The position numbers were made by a program, and so were the translations under genes. A stretch of 24,621 nt of DNA. Origin: Kordiimonadaceae bacterium. Its GTDB lineage: Bacteria; Pseudomonadota; Alphaproteobacteria; Sphingomonadales; Emcibacteraceae. The stretch is from the NCBI GenBank assembly GCA_018699075.1, contig JABIPV010000197.1, positions 1-24,621 of the forward strand, in the 5' to 3' direction. Positions 16,576 to 24,621 of this stretch are shown here, piece after piece; position 1 is the first letter of the stretch; every line of letters begins with the position of its first letter. Below the pieces are notes generated by a model. It made no database searches. It saw only the letters and a program-made list of their open reading frames with translations, and had not been told where the DNA came from.

Positions 16576-18168
16576 TTAGTCAAAGAATTGGATTTCATCG
16601 CTTGAAATTTTGTCCGGGTTAGGACATTCTGGTGTACCTTGTTGGGAACATATAGCCGCAACATCGGTGTCACAGAAACCGCATAAAGACTTAACTTTTG
16701 GTAAAATCACAGAATCCTTGCGAATTTCAAATCCTTTTTGTTTGAATTTCTTCAATGTCCTTGAAAAGGTTTCCGGCTTCATATCTAAATAAGAAGCAAT
16801 TAATGATTTATCATAGGGTAACTCTACCATATCAGGAACCCGTCCCTGTTCCAGCAGTAATTTCAGCAAGAACCATCCAACCCGCTCCGTGGCAGATTTC
16901 AGACGAATACTTTCTAAACCTTGAATAAGAAGTTGTGAATGAACGGACATGGCTGTCAACACATTGATAGCAAGATCATTATTTGATTTAACATTTTCAC
17001 GTATAATAGGCGCAGGAAGCGTTAAAATTTGTGCATTTTTTGCCACTTGAGCGCTAATTGGAAAAGGGGCATTTAGAAAGACTGCTGATTCCGCAATCAT
17101 ATCACCGCTTGTCAGCATCTGAACGATGGTTTCTTCCCCGTTTGAATTGCCTTTATAAAGCTTAACCCAACCATCCAAAATTATATAAAGTCTGTTTGGA
17201 AGTTCTCCTTCCAAGAAAAGAAGTTTGCCTTTTTTAAAATTACCAATAGACGCATTTCTAAATAAATCTGCCAGTGTCCATTCTGGTAGACCTTTAAATA
17301 AAGGAAGCGTTTGGATAAAATTTTGCTGTTTTTCAGTAAAACTATTAAGTCCTACATAAATACGGTCTGCCTTCTCGCCTTTTTCTTCTTTAGCACCGTT
17401 CGTCGCAACTTTATCCAAAGTATTGATCAAATCAATTTCAACTTTATGCATAAGATCGATTTTTTGCGTCGCAAGATCATACCAATCCGTCGGGGACATA
17501 TCATATCCCTTATTACTTTTGTCACTTTGGAGTTGCTTATGCATATCGTCAATGCGTTGAATAGATTCGCCCTTCATATAGCGATCATAGCATTCTTTTT
17601 GATCCGTATTTGCAAGTGCCATAAAGGTATCTTTATAACTATCTTGTTCAGAAATTAGAAAACGAAAGTTTTCAATAAATTCATCATTCTTAAAAGAATC
17701 AAGCACTAGTCCTCTTGCGCCAAGCGCCCGTTCGCGTCCAATGCGTTCTTTTAGATAAAGAAAACTTGAAAAGGCGCTTACATGCGCAGAATCGTGATCG
17801 GGATCATTAAGCGCAATTTCAACCATCAAGTCAATTACAGGGCCAATAATCTTATGGCTATAAGCTGATATTGAATCCATCGCACTAATTTCACGGCTTA
17901 GGGCCAACTCACGTTGGACAGATAAGTTTTTAACTTCCTCTAAAAGGTCTGTTAATTTCTTTATCGTACTTTTTTCAAACCGGCCGTCTTTTATCCATTC
18001 GGGGACTAATTTTGCTAGCGCCTCTACAGACAAGTTTGTTTGTGAAAATTGTTGGCTCAATTCCTTATTATCTAGGGCCCAATTACTGCATAAAAACAAA
18101 ATAACACATCCACGCTCTTTCTGCATTTCATGCATGATTCGCCCTAATGGAACCAATGATTCTTTCAT
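16576..18168 (-). CDS. NIT-domain Crp/Fnr-family regulator, likely nitrate/nitrite-responsive
   Basis: A 530-residue one-component regulator with three parts. Residues about 5-250 form a NIT (nitrate/nitrite-sensing) domain: MQKERG with Arg19, YSHKIIGPVIDLMVEIA at 103-119, YLKERIGRERALGARGL at 138-154 (the family KE-x-x-G-x-ERA signature), and the closing DWYDLATQKIDLMHKVE. Residues about 288-395 are a cyclic-nucleotide-binding-type sensor fold, but the cAMP phosphate-binding Arg is replaced (PISA instead of ERSA), so cAMP is unlikely. Residues about 420-495 are a Crp-type helix-turn-helix with recognition helix KPETFSRTLKK, carrying the E-x-x-S-R pattern of FNR. A tail holds Cys496, Cys499, Cys507 and Cys515. 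It is divergent from narK1 and convergent with the porin gene. Inferred role: activator of nar genes in response to nitrate or nitrite, comparable in place to NarR of Paracoccus. Confidence 0.88.
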   Translation of the reverse strand: MKESLVPLGRIMHEMQKERGCVILFLCSNWALDNKELSQQFSQTNLSVEALAKLVPEWIKDGRFEKSTIKKLTDLLEEVKNLSVQRELALSREISAMDSISAYSHKIIGPVIDLMVEIALNDPDHDSAHVSAFSSFLYLKERIGRERALGARGLVLDSFKNDEFIENFRFLISEQDSYKDTFMALANTDQKECYDRYMKGESIQRIDDMHKQLQSDKSNKGYDMSPTDWYDLATQKIDLMHKVEIDLINTLDKVATNGAKEEKGEKADRIYVGLNSFTEKQQNFIQTLPLFKGLPEWTLADLFRNASIGNFKKGKLLFLEGELPNRLYIILDGWVKLYKGNSNGEETIVQMLTSGDMIAESAVFLNAPFPISAQVAKNAQILTLPAPIIRENVKSNNDLAINVLTAMSVHSQLLIQGLESIRLKSATERVGWFLLKLLLEQGRVPDMVELPYDKSLIASYLDMKPETFSRTLKKFKQKGFEIRKDSVILPKVKSLCGFCDTDVAAICSQQGTPECPNPDKISSDEIQFFD

Positions 18169-18304
18169 TTATTGTTATATCCCTGTGTAAAACCTGAATT
18201 AAGCCTAAAACTTAACAATAGACAAGATAATCTTATATTTACCCAATGTAAAGAGAGCTCTAATCATATAATTTTAATCAATTTTCACATTTAAAACTTC
18301 AAAC

Positions 18305-18318
18305 TTGATCTTGGTCAA
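18305..18318 (+). promoter_or_regulatory. FNR/NarR-type box upstream of narK1
   Basis: TTGAT-CTTG-GTCAA matches TTGAT-N4-ATCAA at 9 of 10 positions. It lies 76 bp before the narK1 ATG in the 226-bp gap shared with the divergent regulator. No convincing -10 sits at the class II distance; the nearest AT-rich candidate (around 18353-18359) would put the box near -54. It is a likely target of the neighbouring regulator or of an FNR homologue. Confidence 0.72.
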
Positions 18319-18335
18319 ATTTTTTTCCTCCAATG

Positions 18336-18350
18336 ATGGCACTGTGCCAT
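18336..18350. promoter_or_regulatory. Perfect 15-bp palindrome, candidate operator
   Basis: ATGGCAC-T-GTGCCAT is a perfect 7+1+7 inverted repeat lying between the FNR-type box and narK1. Centre-to-centre distance to the box is about 31.5 bp, three helical turns. It does not resemble an FNR/CRP half-site, NarL heptamers, or sigma54 -24/-12 spacing. It may be a repressor or second-activator site. Confidence 0.5.
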
Positions 18351-18394
18351 TGATTAAATGAACGGTTTTCATTTTAAAAGAAAGGCAAAAGAAA

Positions 18395-19789
18395 ATGACT
18401 TCATCAAATGTTACCCGAGGCGATCAGAAACGGGCGTTAACAACAAGCACTCTGGCTTTCACAGTCTGTTTCGCAGTGTGGACAATTTTTTCTATCATTG
18501 GCATCAAAATTAAAGCAGACCTAGGGTTAAATGATACTCAGTTTGGTTTACTTGTGGCCACACCAATTTTAACAGGATCATTAAGCCGAGTTTTTCTAGG
18601 TGTATGGACTGATCAATATGGTGGCCGCTTGGTGTTTAGTTTACAAATGATCGTCACAGCTGTTGCAGCATATTTACTTACAAAAGTAACAACCTATCCA
18701 ATGTTTTTACTCGCCGCACTAGGCCTAGGCTTGGCTGGCGGTAGTTTTGCTGTTGGGATTGCTTATGTTTCCACATGGTACTCAGCCGAAAAGCAAGGTA
18801 CAGCACTGGGTATTTTCGGCATGGGCAACGTGGGTGCAGCGATTACAAACTTTGGCGCCCCTATATTGCTGGTGGCAATGGGTGGAGAATGGCAAGGCGT
18901 AGCTCAAGTTTACTCTATTATTTTACTGGCAACCGGCATTCTTTATTTTCTATTTACAAAAGATGACCCTGCCCTACGTAAAAGAAGAGAACAAGGCATC
19001 GCACATGCGTCCTTCATAGAGCAAATGGAACCTCTGAAAAACCTACAAGTTTGGCGTTTCTCTCTGTATTATTTCTTTGTATTCGGTGCCTTCGTTGCGC
19101 TGGCCCTTTGGCTACCCCGTTACTATGTTGGGGCTTACGGTCTTGAGCTTGGCACAGCCGGTATGCTTGCGGCAGCTTATGCCCTTCCCGGAAGTGTATT
19201 TCGTGCCCTTGGCGGTTGGATGTCAGATGTGTTTGGCGCCAGACGCGTAATGTATTGGACTTTCATCGTTTGTGTAGTCTGTACATTTCTAATGTCGTAT
19301 CCCGCTACTGATTATACCGTTGCGGGAATTGAAGGACCTATAAATTTCAACATCACAATACCTCTATGGGCCTTTGTATCGCTCACTATTGTTTTAGGCT
19401 TCTTTATGTCACTTGGAAAAGCGGCCGTTTATAAACATATCCCTGTTTATTACCCAAACCATGTGGGCTCAGTAGGCGGCATTGTCGGCCTTATCGGCGG
19501 CCTAGGCGGATTTATCCTTCCCATCACATTCGGGATCATGAATGACCTTATCGGCATATGGACAAGCTGCTTTATGTTGCTATCCGTCCTCATCGGCATT
19601 GCGCTCTTATGGATGCACGTTTCCATTGTTCGTATGGAGCGGAAAAACAGTCCTGAACTACGTGGGCCAAAATATTTACCTGAGCTCGAAGCACTTATGA
19701 AGGAAAGCGAAGAGCTAAAAAAGAAATCAGCGGAAATTCAATCTAAAAGTGCCGCTGTACTAAACCAAATTAAAAATGAAACTAATTAA
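18395..19789 (+). CDS. narK1: Nitrate/nitrite MFS transporter, NarK1 type
   Basis: A 464-residue nitrate/nitrite porter of the major facilitator superfamily, with about 12 membrane helices. Arg65 (LSRVFLG, helix 2) and Arg270 (SVFRALGGW, helix 8) correspond to the two substrate-binding arginines of NarK. The nitrate signatures are visible as GLAGGSFAVGIAYVSTWYS (112-130) and GGIVGLIGGLGGF (361-373). It is the shorter, NarK1-like type usually assigned nitrate/proton symport. After the last helix it has an unusually long charged helical tail (about 415-464) with heptad-like ELEALMKESEELKKKSAE, perhaps a coiled coil for contact with NarK2 or itself. The ATG has AAAGG about 10 bases upstream. It is first in narK1-narK2-narG. 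Confidence 0.94.
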   Translation: MTSSNVTRGDQKRALTTSTLAFTVCFAVWTIFSIIGIKIKADLGLNDTQFGLLVATPILTGSLSRVFLGVWTDQYGGRLVFSLQMIVTAVAAYLLTKVTTYPMFLLAALGLGLAGGSFAVGIAYVSTWYSAEKQGTALGIFGMGNVGAAITNFGAPILLVAMGGEWQGVAQVYSIILLATGILYFLFTKDDPALRKRREQGIAHASFIEQMEPLKNLQVWRFSLYYFFVFGAFVALALWLPRYYVGAYGLELGTAGMLAAAYALPGSVFRALGGWMSDVFGARRVMYWTFIVCVVCTFLMSYPATDYTVAGIEGPINFNITIPLWAFVSLTIVLGFFMSLGKAAVYKHIPVYYPNHVGSVGGIVGLIGGLGGFILPITFGIMNDLIGIWTSCFMLLSVLIGIALLWMHVSIVRMERKNSPELRGPKYLPELEALMKESEELKKKSAEIQSKSAAVLNQIKNETN

Positions 19790-19800
19790 GGATTAGATTA

Positions 19801-21417
19801 ATGGGACAAAACATTAAAAATTGGGATCCAGAAAACGAAGCAGAATGGGAAGCCACTGGCAAAACCATTGCAAATCGTAATCTCTGGATTTCCATTCCAA
19901 GCCTACTTTGCGGCTTCGCAGTATGGCTTTATTGGGGAATTATTACCATCCAAATGCTAAATTTGGGCTTCCCGATTGCAAAATCAGAACTCTTTACTTT
20001 GGCCGCGATTGCGGGCCTTACTGGGGCAACACTGCGTATTCCAAGCACATTCTTCATACGTCTTGGTGGGGGCCGTAATACAATCTTCTTTACCACCGCT
20101 CTACTTATGATCCCCGCAATACTTTCTGGATACGCATTGCAAGATATAAATACCCCGCTTTGGAAGTTCCAAGTACTTGCTTTCTTATCTGGCTTGGGTG
20201 GCGGTAACTTTGCATCTAGCATGTCAAACATCAGCTTTTTCTTTCCGAAAAAAGTTCAAGGAATGTCATTAGGTCTTAATGCTGGTCTAGGTAACTTTGG
20301 TGTAACAACCATGCAAATCCTCGTACCACTGTTTATGACTTTCGGCATCTTTGGTGGTGAGCCAATGGAGCTACTGAATACATCAGGTACATTGATCGGT
20401 AAAATTCCTGCCGGAACGGATACCTATATCCATAATGCGCCATGGTTATGGTTGCTCTTTCTTGTACCCCTTGCCTTTGCAGGTTGGTTCGGAATGAACA
20501 ACATTGTCGCTGACCACGTATCCCCCGGCATTAGCAATCCAATTTCCGTGTTTATTAAAATTACGGTTATGCTGCTTATCGGCTTCATCACAGCGGGCAT
20601 TGGCTATTGGTTAATGCTTCCTTCGCTTGAAGGTGGTTTGCCGACATCAGGTATTGGCCTCAGCAAATGGATCGTTCTTCCGATTGTTATTATCTTAACC
20701 GTTTATGCGCTTAAAATGATCCCGGGAGACCTAGGTGAAAATCTCAAACGTCAATATAAGATCTTTGGCAATAAACACACTTGGGCCATGTCAGTTATTT
20801 ATACCATGACTTTTGGTTCATTCATTGGCTACTCCGCCGCCTTCGGTCTTTCAATTAAAGTGATCTTTGGTTTCCAACATATTGATGTTGGTGGTGTAAT
20901 GACACACGATTTGGCCAATCCAAATGGACCTAGTGCGCTTATGTATGCGTGGACAGGCCCGTTCATTGGTGCCCTTATTCGCCCTGTAGGCGGAATGATC
21001 GCTGATAAATTTGGCGGTGCGCGGGTTACTCAATATGTTTCATACATCATGATCGCCAGTGCTCTTGGCGTGGCTTATTATATGAAACTCGCATATGCAT
21101 CTGCGACCCCTGAAGATTACTTTTTGCCGTTTATGGTATTGTTCCTCGTGCTTTTTGCCGCCACGGGTATTGGCAACGGATCAACATTCCGCACAATCGC
21201 CATGGTGTTTAATAAAGAACAAGCGGGCCCTGTGCTCGGTTGGACATCTGCTGTAGCGGCTTACGGTGCTTTCATCATTCCTCAAGTATTTGGCGAAGAA
21301 ATGAAAGCCACTACTCCTGAATATGCGCTGTATGGGTTTGCCGTTTTTTACGGTGTTTGCGTACTCTTAAACTGGTGGTTCTACTTACGCCCCGGTGCCT
21401 ATGTGAAAAATCCATAA
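19801..21417 (+). CDS. narK2: Nitrate/nitrite MFS transporter, NarK2 type
   Basis: A 538-residue MFS nitrate/nitrite porter of the longer NarK2 type, usually assigned nitrate/nitrite exchange. Arg79 (ATLRIPSTFF) and Arg394 (ALIRPVGGM) match the paired substrate arginines. Signature 1 is GLGGGNFASSMSNISFFFP (131-149), followed by GLNAGLGNFG (158-167); signature 2 is in GIGNGSTFRTIAM and GPVLGWTSAVAAYGAF near the C-terminus. Two extra hydrophobic segments (about 252-308) sit between the two halves, as is usual for this type. The start has AAGGA 8 bases upstream and lies 11 bp after narK1. In Paracoccus the two types are one fused protein; here they are separate. Together they would import nitrate and export the nitrite made by NarG. 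Confidence 0.94.
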   Translation: MGQNIKNWDPENEAEWEATGKTIANRNLWISIPSLLCGFAVWLYWGIITIQMLNLGFPIAKSELFTLAAIAGLTGATLRIPSTFFIRLGGGRNTIFFTTALLMIPAILSGYALQDINTPLWKFQVLAFLSGLGGGNFASSMSNISFFFPKKVQGMSLGLNAGLGNFGVTTMQILVPLFMTFGIFGGEPMELLNTSGTLIGKIPAGTDTYIHNAPWLWLLFLVPLAFAGWFGMNNIVADHVSPGISNPISVFIKITVMLLIGFITAGIGYWLMLPSLEGGLPTSGIGLSKWIVLPIVIILTVYALKMIPGDLGENLKRQYKIFGNKHTWAMSVIYTMTFGSFIGYSAAFGLSIKVIFGFQHIDVGGVMTHDLANPNGPSALMYAWTGPFIGALIRPVGGMIADKFGGARVTQYVSYIMIASALGVAYYMKLAYASATPEDYFLPFMVLFLVLFAATGIGNGSTFRTIAMVFNKEQAGPVLGWTSAVAAYGAFIIPQVFGEEMKATTPEYALYGFAVFYGVCVLLNWWFYLRPGAYVKNP

Positions 21418-21461
21418 TTTTCAGAAACAAGATCCACCACTAATAACAGAAAGATATTAAA

Positions 21462-24400
21462 ATGAGCCACTTTATAGATAAATTAACATTCTTCACCAAA
21501 GAAAAGCCTGAACCCTTTTCAGATGGTCACGGTATAACCACCAGTGAAAACAGGTCCTGGGAAAAGGCTTACCGAGGAAGGTGGGCTCACGATAAAATCG
21601 TTCGCTCTACACATGGTGTAAACTGCACCGGGTCTTGTAGCTGGAAAATTTATGTCAAAGGTGGTCTGGTAACCTGGGAAACGCAACAAACCGATTATCC
21701 CAGAACCAGAGCAGACCTACCCAATCATGAACCTCGTGGCTGCGCGAGGGGGGCCAGTTACAGCTGGTATCTTTATAGCTCAGCCCGGGTTAAATACCCA
21801 ATGATCAGAAGTAAACTTCTGAAATTATGGCGGGAAAGAAAGAATGTCTACCGCGATCCTGTCGTTGCATGGGAACAAATCGTTGAAAATCAGGAAGACG
21901 CGAAAAGCTACAAATCAGTCCGTGGTCTTGGTGGATTTGTACGGGCTGAGTGGGATGAGGTCAATGAAATCATCGCTGCATCTAATATATATACAGCGAA
22001 GAAATACGGACCTGACCGTATCATTGGCTTCTCCCCCATTCCCGCAATGTCTATGGTTTCTTATGCGGCCGGAAGTCGTTATCTGTCTCTCATCGGGGGC
22101 ACATGCATGAGCTTCTATGACTGGTACTGTGATTTACCGCCGTCATCACCACAAGTATGGGGTGAGCAAACAGACGTTCCGGAAAGTGCTGACTGGTATA
22201 ATTCATCTTATATTATGGCGTGGGGCTCAAACGTGCCGCAAACCAGAACACCCGACGCCCATTTCTTCACAGAAGTGCGTTATAAAGGAACGAAAACTGT
22301 TGCCATCACACCTGATTATAGTGAAGTTGCCAAACTTTCTGATATGTGGCTTAACCCACGTCAAGGTACAGATGCCGCAATGGCCATGGCTTTTGGTCAT
22401 GTAATCCTTAAAGAATTCCACGTAGATGGCAAAAGTGATTATTTCGATGAATATTGTCGTCTATATTCCGATATGCCGTTCTTAATCCGTCTTGATGATA
22501 CGGAAGGTGGATTGGTTGCTGGACGTACATTACGCGCTTCCGATTTTGAAGGTAATATGGGAGAGGAAAATAACCCAGAATGGAAAACCATAGCCGTTGA
22601 CGCAAATACAGACGAGCTTATTGTTCCAAACGGCACCATTGGTTCACGTTGGGGCGAAGAGAAAAACTGGAATCTCGAAGCCAAGAACCTTAAGAACGGT
22701 AAAGAAATTTGGCCGGAAAAATCATTTGTGCAAAAACACGATGCTGTCGTTGATGTTTGTTTCCCTTATTTCGGCAACCAAGAAAACGAACAGCCGATCT
22801 TCAATGCAACAGAGCACAGCAGTGTTCTAATACATAAAATTCCCGTACGGACAATAAATACAAAAGACGGCCCTGTTAAAGTAGCAACCGTATTTGATCT
22901 TATGGTCGCAAACTACGGCGTTGATCAAGGTTTTGGCGGTGATGTCGCGAAAAATTTCGAGGATGACGCACCATATACACCAAAATGGCAAGAAAAAATC
23001 ACCGGCGTATCTGCTGAGAAAGTTACAACAATTGCCCGTGAGTTTGCAGATAACGCTGATAAAACACGCGGTCGTTCCATGGTAATTTTGGGCGCGGCAA
23101 TCAATCACTGGTACCATATGGACATGAACTATCGCGGCATAATTAATATGCTTGTGATGTGTGGCTGTATCGGAAAATCCGGTGGTGGCTGGGCCCATTA
23201 TGTGGGTCAAGAAAAACTCCGTCCACAAACTGGCTGGCAGCCTCTTGCCTTCGCAACAGATTGGAACCGCCCACCACGTCATATGAATTCAACCTCATTC
23301 TTCTATAGCCATTCAAGTCAATGGCGTTATGAGAAACTTGAAGTGGATGAAATTTTATCGCCGCTCGCCGATAAAGAAAAATGGAAAGATATGTCGTTAA
23401 TTGACTGTAACGTCCGTTCTGAGCGTATGGGTTGGCTACCGTCCGCTCCACAGCTTGAAGAAAACCCTTTAGAGCTTTCAAAGCTTGCTAAAGAAGCTGG
23501 CAAAACTTCGGCAGAGTATATTTCTGGTCGCTTACAAGACAAGTCACTACGTATGTCATGTGAAGCCCCGGATAATCCAAAGAACTTTCCACGAAATATG
23601 TTCATTTGGCGTTCTAATATTCTCGGCTCAAGTGGTAAAGGCCATGAATATATGCTGAAATATTTGCTCGGCACCCAAAATGGTGTCATGGGCGAAGACC
23701 TTGGTAAACGTGGCGCGGCTAAACCTAGCGAAGTAGAATGGGTTGATGATGCACCAGAAGGCAAATTAGATCTAGTGGTTACACTGGATTTCAGAATGTC
23801 AACGACCTGCGTTTATTCTGACATCGTTCTTCCTTCTGCCACCTGGTATGAGAAAAATGACCTCAATACTTCAGATATGCATCCATTTATTCATCCACTT
23901 AGTCGCGCCGTTGATCCTGCATGGGAAAGCCGTAGTGACTGGGATATTTATAAAGGGTTTGCGAAGAAATTCTCTGAGCTTTGTGTTGGTCATTTAGGTG
24001 AAGAAACCGATGTGGTTGCCTTACCTATTCTTCATGATACGCCAGGTGAACTTGCGCAAGCAACAGATGTTAAAGAATGGCATAAAGGTGAAGTTGATGC
24101 CATCCCCGGCAAAACAATGCCGTCATATGTTGAAGTGCCAAGAAACTATCCTGACACTTATAAGAAGTTCACATCCCTTGGGCCTCTACTAACTAAAATC
24201 GGCAATGGTGGTAAAGGGATCTCTTGGAATACTGAAACTGAGTATAAATTCCTAGGTGATCTTAACCATGTTGTCACAGAAGACGGTGTCTCAAAAGGAT
24301 TTCCTCGTATCGAAACTGATATTGATGCCGCTGAAGTGGTCTTATCTCTTGCTCCTGAAACAAATGGTGAAGTGGCCGTTAAAGCCTGGGCTGCCTTGGA

Positions 24401-24621
24401 AAAATTCACCGGACGTGAACATCAACATTTGGCACTGCCGAAAGCTGATGAAAAAATTCGCTTCCGCGACATTCAAGCACAGCCACGTAAGATTATATCT
24501 TCACCGACCTGGAGTGGCCTTGAAGATGAACATGTAAGCTATAATGCGGGCTATACGAACGTGCATGAGCTTATTCCATGGAGAACTTTAACCGGTCGCC
24601 AGCAATTCTATCAAGATCATG
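21462..24621 (+). CDS. narG: Respiratory nitrate reductase alpha subunit NarG (C-terminus cut by window edge)
   Basis: NarG is the molybdenum bis-MGD catalytic subunit of the membrane-bound cytoplasm-facing nitrate reductase NarGHI, reducing nitrate to nitrite with quinol electrons. 1053 codons are visible of about 1250. The FS0 [4Fe-4S] ligands are intact: His51, Cys55, Cys59 (HGVNCTGSC) and Cys94 (RGCARG). The molybdenum-ligand Asp is present as Asp224 (WYCDLPP). Other landmarks are GGTCMSFYDW, NHWYHMDMNYRG, and SSPTWSGLEDEHVSYNAGYT near the edge. The N-terminus is the usual vestigial Tat-like stretch, not a cleaved signal. The ATG at 21462 lies 44 bp after narK2 with only a weak AAAGA-type binding site. 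narH, narJ and narI are expected downstream, outside the window. No internal break was seen. Confidence 0.98.
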   Translation, partial: MSHFIDKLTFFTKEKPEPFSDGHGITTSENRSWEKAYRGRWAHDKIVRSTHGVNCTGSCSWKIYVKGGLVTWETQQTDYPRTRADLPNHEPRGCARGASYSWYLYSSARVKYPMIRSKLLKLWRERKNVYRDPVVAWEQIVENQEDAKSYKSVRGLGGFVRAEWDEVNEIIAASNIYTAKKYGPDRIIGFSPIPAMSMVSYAAGSRYLSLIGGTCMSFYDWYCDLPPSSPQVWGEQTDVPESADWYNSSYIMAWGSNVPQTRTPDAHFFTEVRYKGTKTVAITPDYSEVAKLSDMWLNPRQGTDAAMAMAFGHVILKEFHVDGKSDYFDEYCRLYSDMPFLIRLDDTEGGLVAGRTLRASDFEGNMGEENNPEWKTIAVDANTDELIVPNGTIGSRWGEEKNWNLEAKNLKNGKEIWPEKSFVQKHDAVVDVCFPYFGNQENEQPIFNATEHSSVLIHKIPVRTINTKDGPVKVATVFDLMVANYGVDQGFGGDVAKNFEDDAPYTPKWQEKITGVSAEKVTTIAREFADNADKTRGRSMVILGAAINHWYHMDMNYRGIINMLVMCGCIGKSGGGWAHYVGQEKLRPQTGWQPLAFATDWNRPPRHMNSTSFFYSHSSQWRYEKLEVDEILSPLADKEKWKDMSLIDCNVRSERMGWLPSAPQLEENPLELSKLAKEAGKTSAEYISGRLQDKSLRMSCEAPDNPKNFPRNMFIWRSNILGSSGKGHEYMLKYLLGTQNGVMGEDLGKRGAAKPSEVEWVDDAPEGKLDLVVTLDFRMSTTCVYSDIVLPSATWYEKNDLNTSDMHPFIHPLSRAVDPAWESRSDWDIYKGFAKKFSELCVGHLGEETDVVALPILHDTPGELAQATDVKEWHKGEVDAIPGKTMPSYVEVPRNYPDTYKKFTSLGPLLTKIGNGGKGISWNTETEYKFLGDLNHVVTEDGVSKGFPRIETDIDAAEVVLSLAPETNGEVAVKAWAALEKFTGREHQHLALPKADEKIRFRDIQAQPRKIISSPTWSGLEDEHVSYNAGYTNVHELIPWRTLTGRQQFYQDH

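Noticed and set aside
18268..18281. Second FNR-type box in the narK1 upstream gap
   Set aside because: Only the ATCAA half is present; the opposite half reads ATAAT.
18336..18352. TGGCAC as a sigma54 -24 element before narK1
   Set aside because: The GG is not followed by GC at the required ten-base interval, and the sequence is better explained as a palindrome.
18169..18394. NarL heptamer pair upstream of narK1
   Set aside because: A lone TACCCAA-like word occurs near 18240, but there is no partner in 7-2-7 arrangement and no NarXL genes are in view.
22827..23282. 151-codon open frame antisense to narG
   Set aside because: Fully within the highly conserved narG frame and Cys/His-rich in a way typical of reverse-strand readings.
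15268..24621. Nitrate module as a recent mobile-element insertion
   Set aside because: No integrase, transposase, flanking repeats or tRNA junction was seen, and base composition looks like that of the neighbouring housekeeping genes.

Overview
The window reads as chromosomal DNA of an AT-rich (low GC by eye) alphaproteobacterium. Two features point there. One is the block tsaD-gpsA-YciI divergent from hemC-hemD-mitofilin-hemY, with a Mic60/mitofilin-like protein and a HemY ending in a zinc ribbon. The other is rimP-nusA-ylxR-infB with a fused YlxR/L7Ae-like protein. No tRNA, rRNA, CRISPR array, transposase or phage gene was seen. The only partial genes are those cut by the window edges: infB at the left and narG at the right.

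Layout. (1) 1-5271, minus strand: the translation/transcription operon rimP -> nusA -> ylxR -> infB. Its leader (5272-5426) holds a good intrinsic terminator that could act as an attenuator. (2) 5427-7338, minus: metK -> trmB. (3) 7466-10922, minus: tsaD -> gpsA -> YciI-like -> Rieske protein -> alpha/beta hydrolase, the last three overlapping or nearly touching. (4) 11002-15139, plus: hemC -> hemD -> mitofilin-like -> hemY, all overlapping or tightly spaced, covering mid-pathway tetrapyrrole synthesis and two inner-membrane proteins. (5) 15192-24621, an anaerobic nitrate-respiration module: an outer-membrane beta-barrel behind an FNR-type box, a convergent Crp/Fnr-family regulator carrying an N-terminal NIT nitrate/nitrite-sensing domain and a C-terminal four-cysteine cluster, and divergently narK1 -> narK2 -> narG. 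narH, narJ and narI would be expected just past the right edge.

How the module probably works (inference). The regulator's recognition helix carries the E-x-x-S-R pattern that reads TTGAT/ATCAA half-sites. FNR-type boxes lie upstream of both narK1 and the porin gene. Its NIT domain would let one protein sense nitrate or nitrite and control transport (narK1, narK2) and reduction (narG), with the porin as possible outer-membrane entry. A perfect 15-bp palindrome between the narK1 FNR box and the narK1 start is an unassigned operator candidate.

The most unusual element is the NIT-Crp regulator at 16576-18168; the rest is mostly conserved housekeeping sequence. No database search was possible, so novelty claims are tentative.
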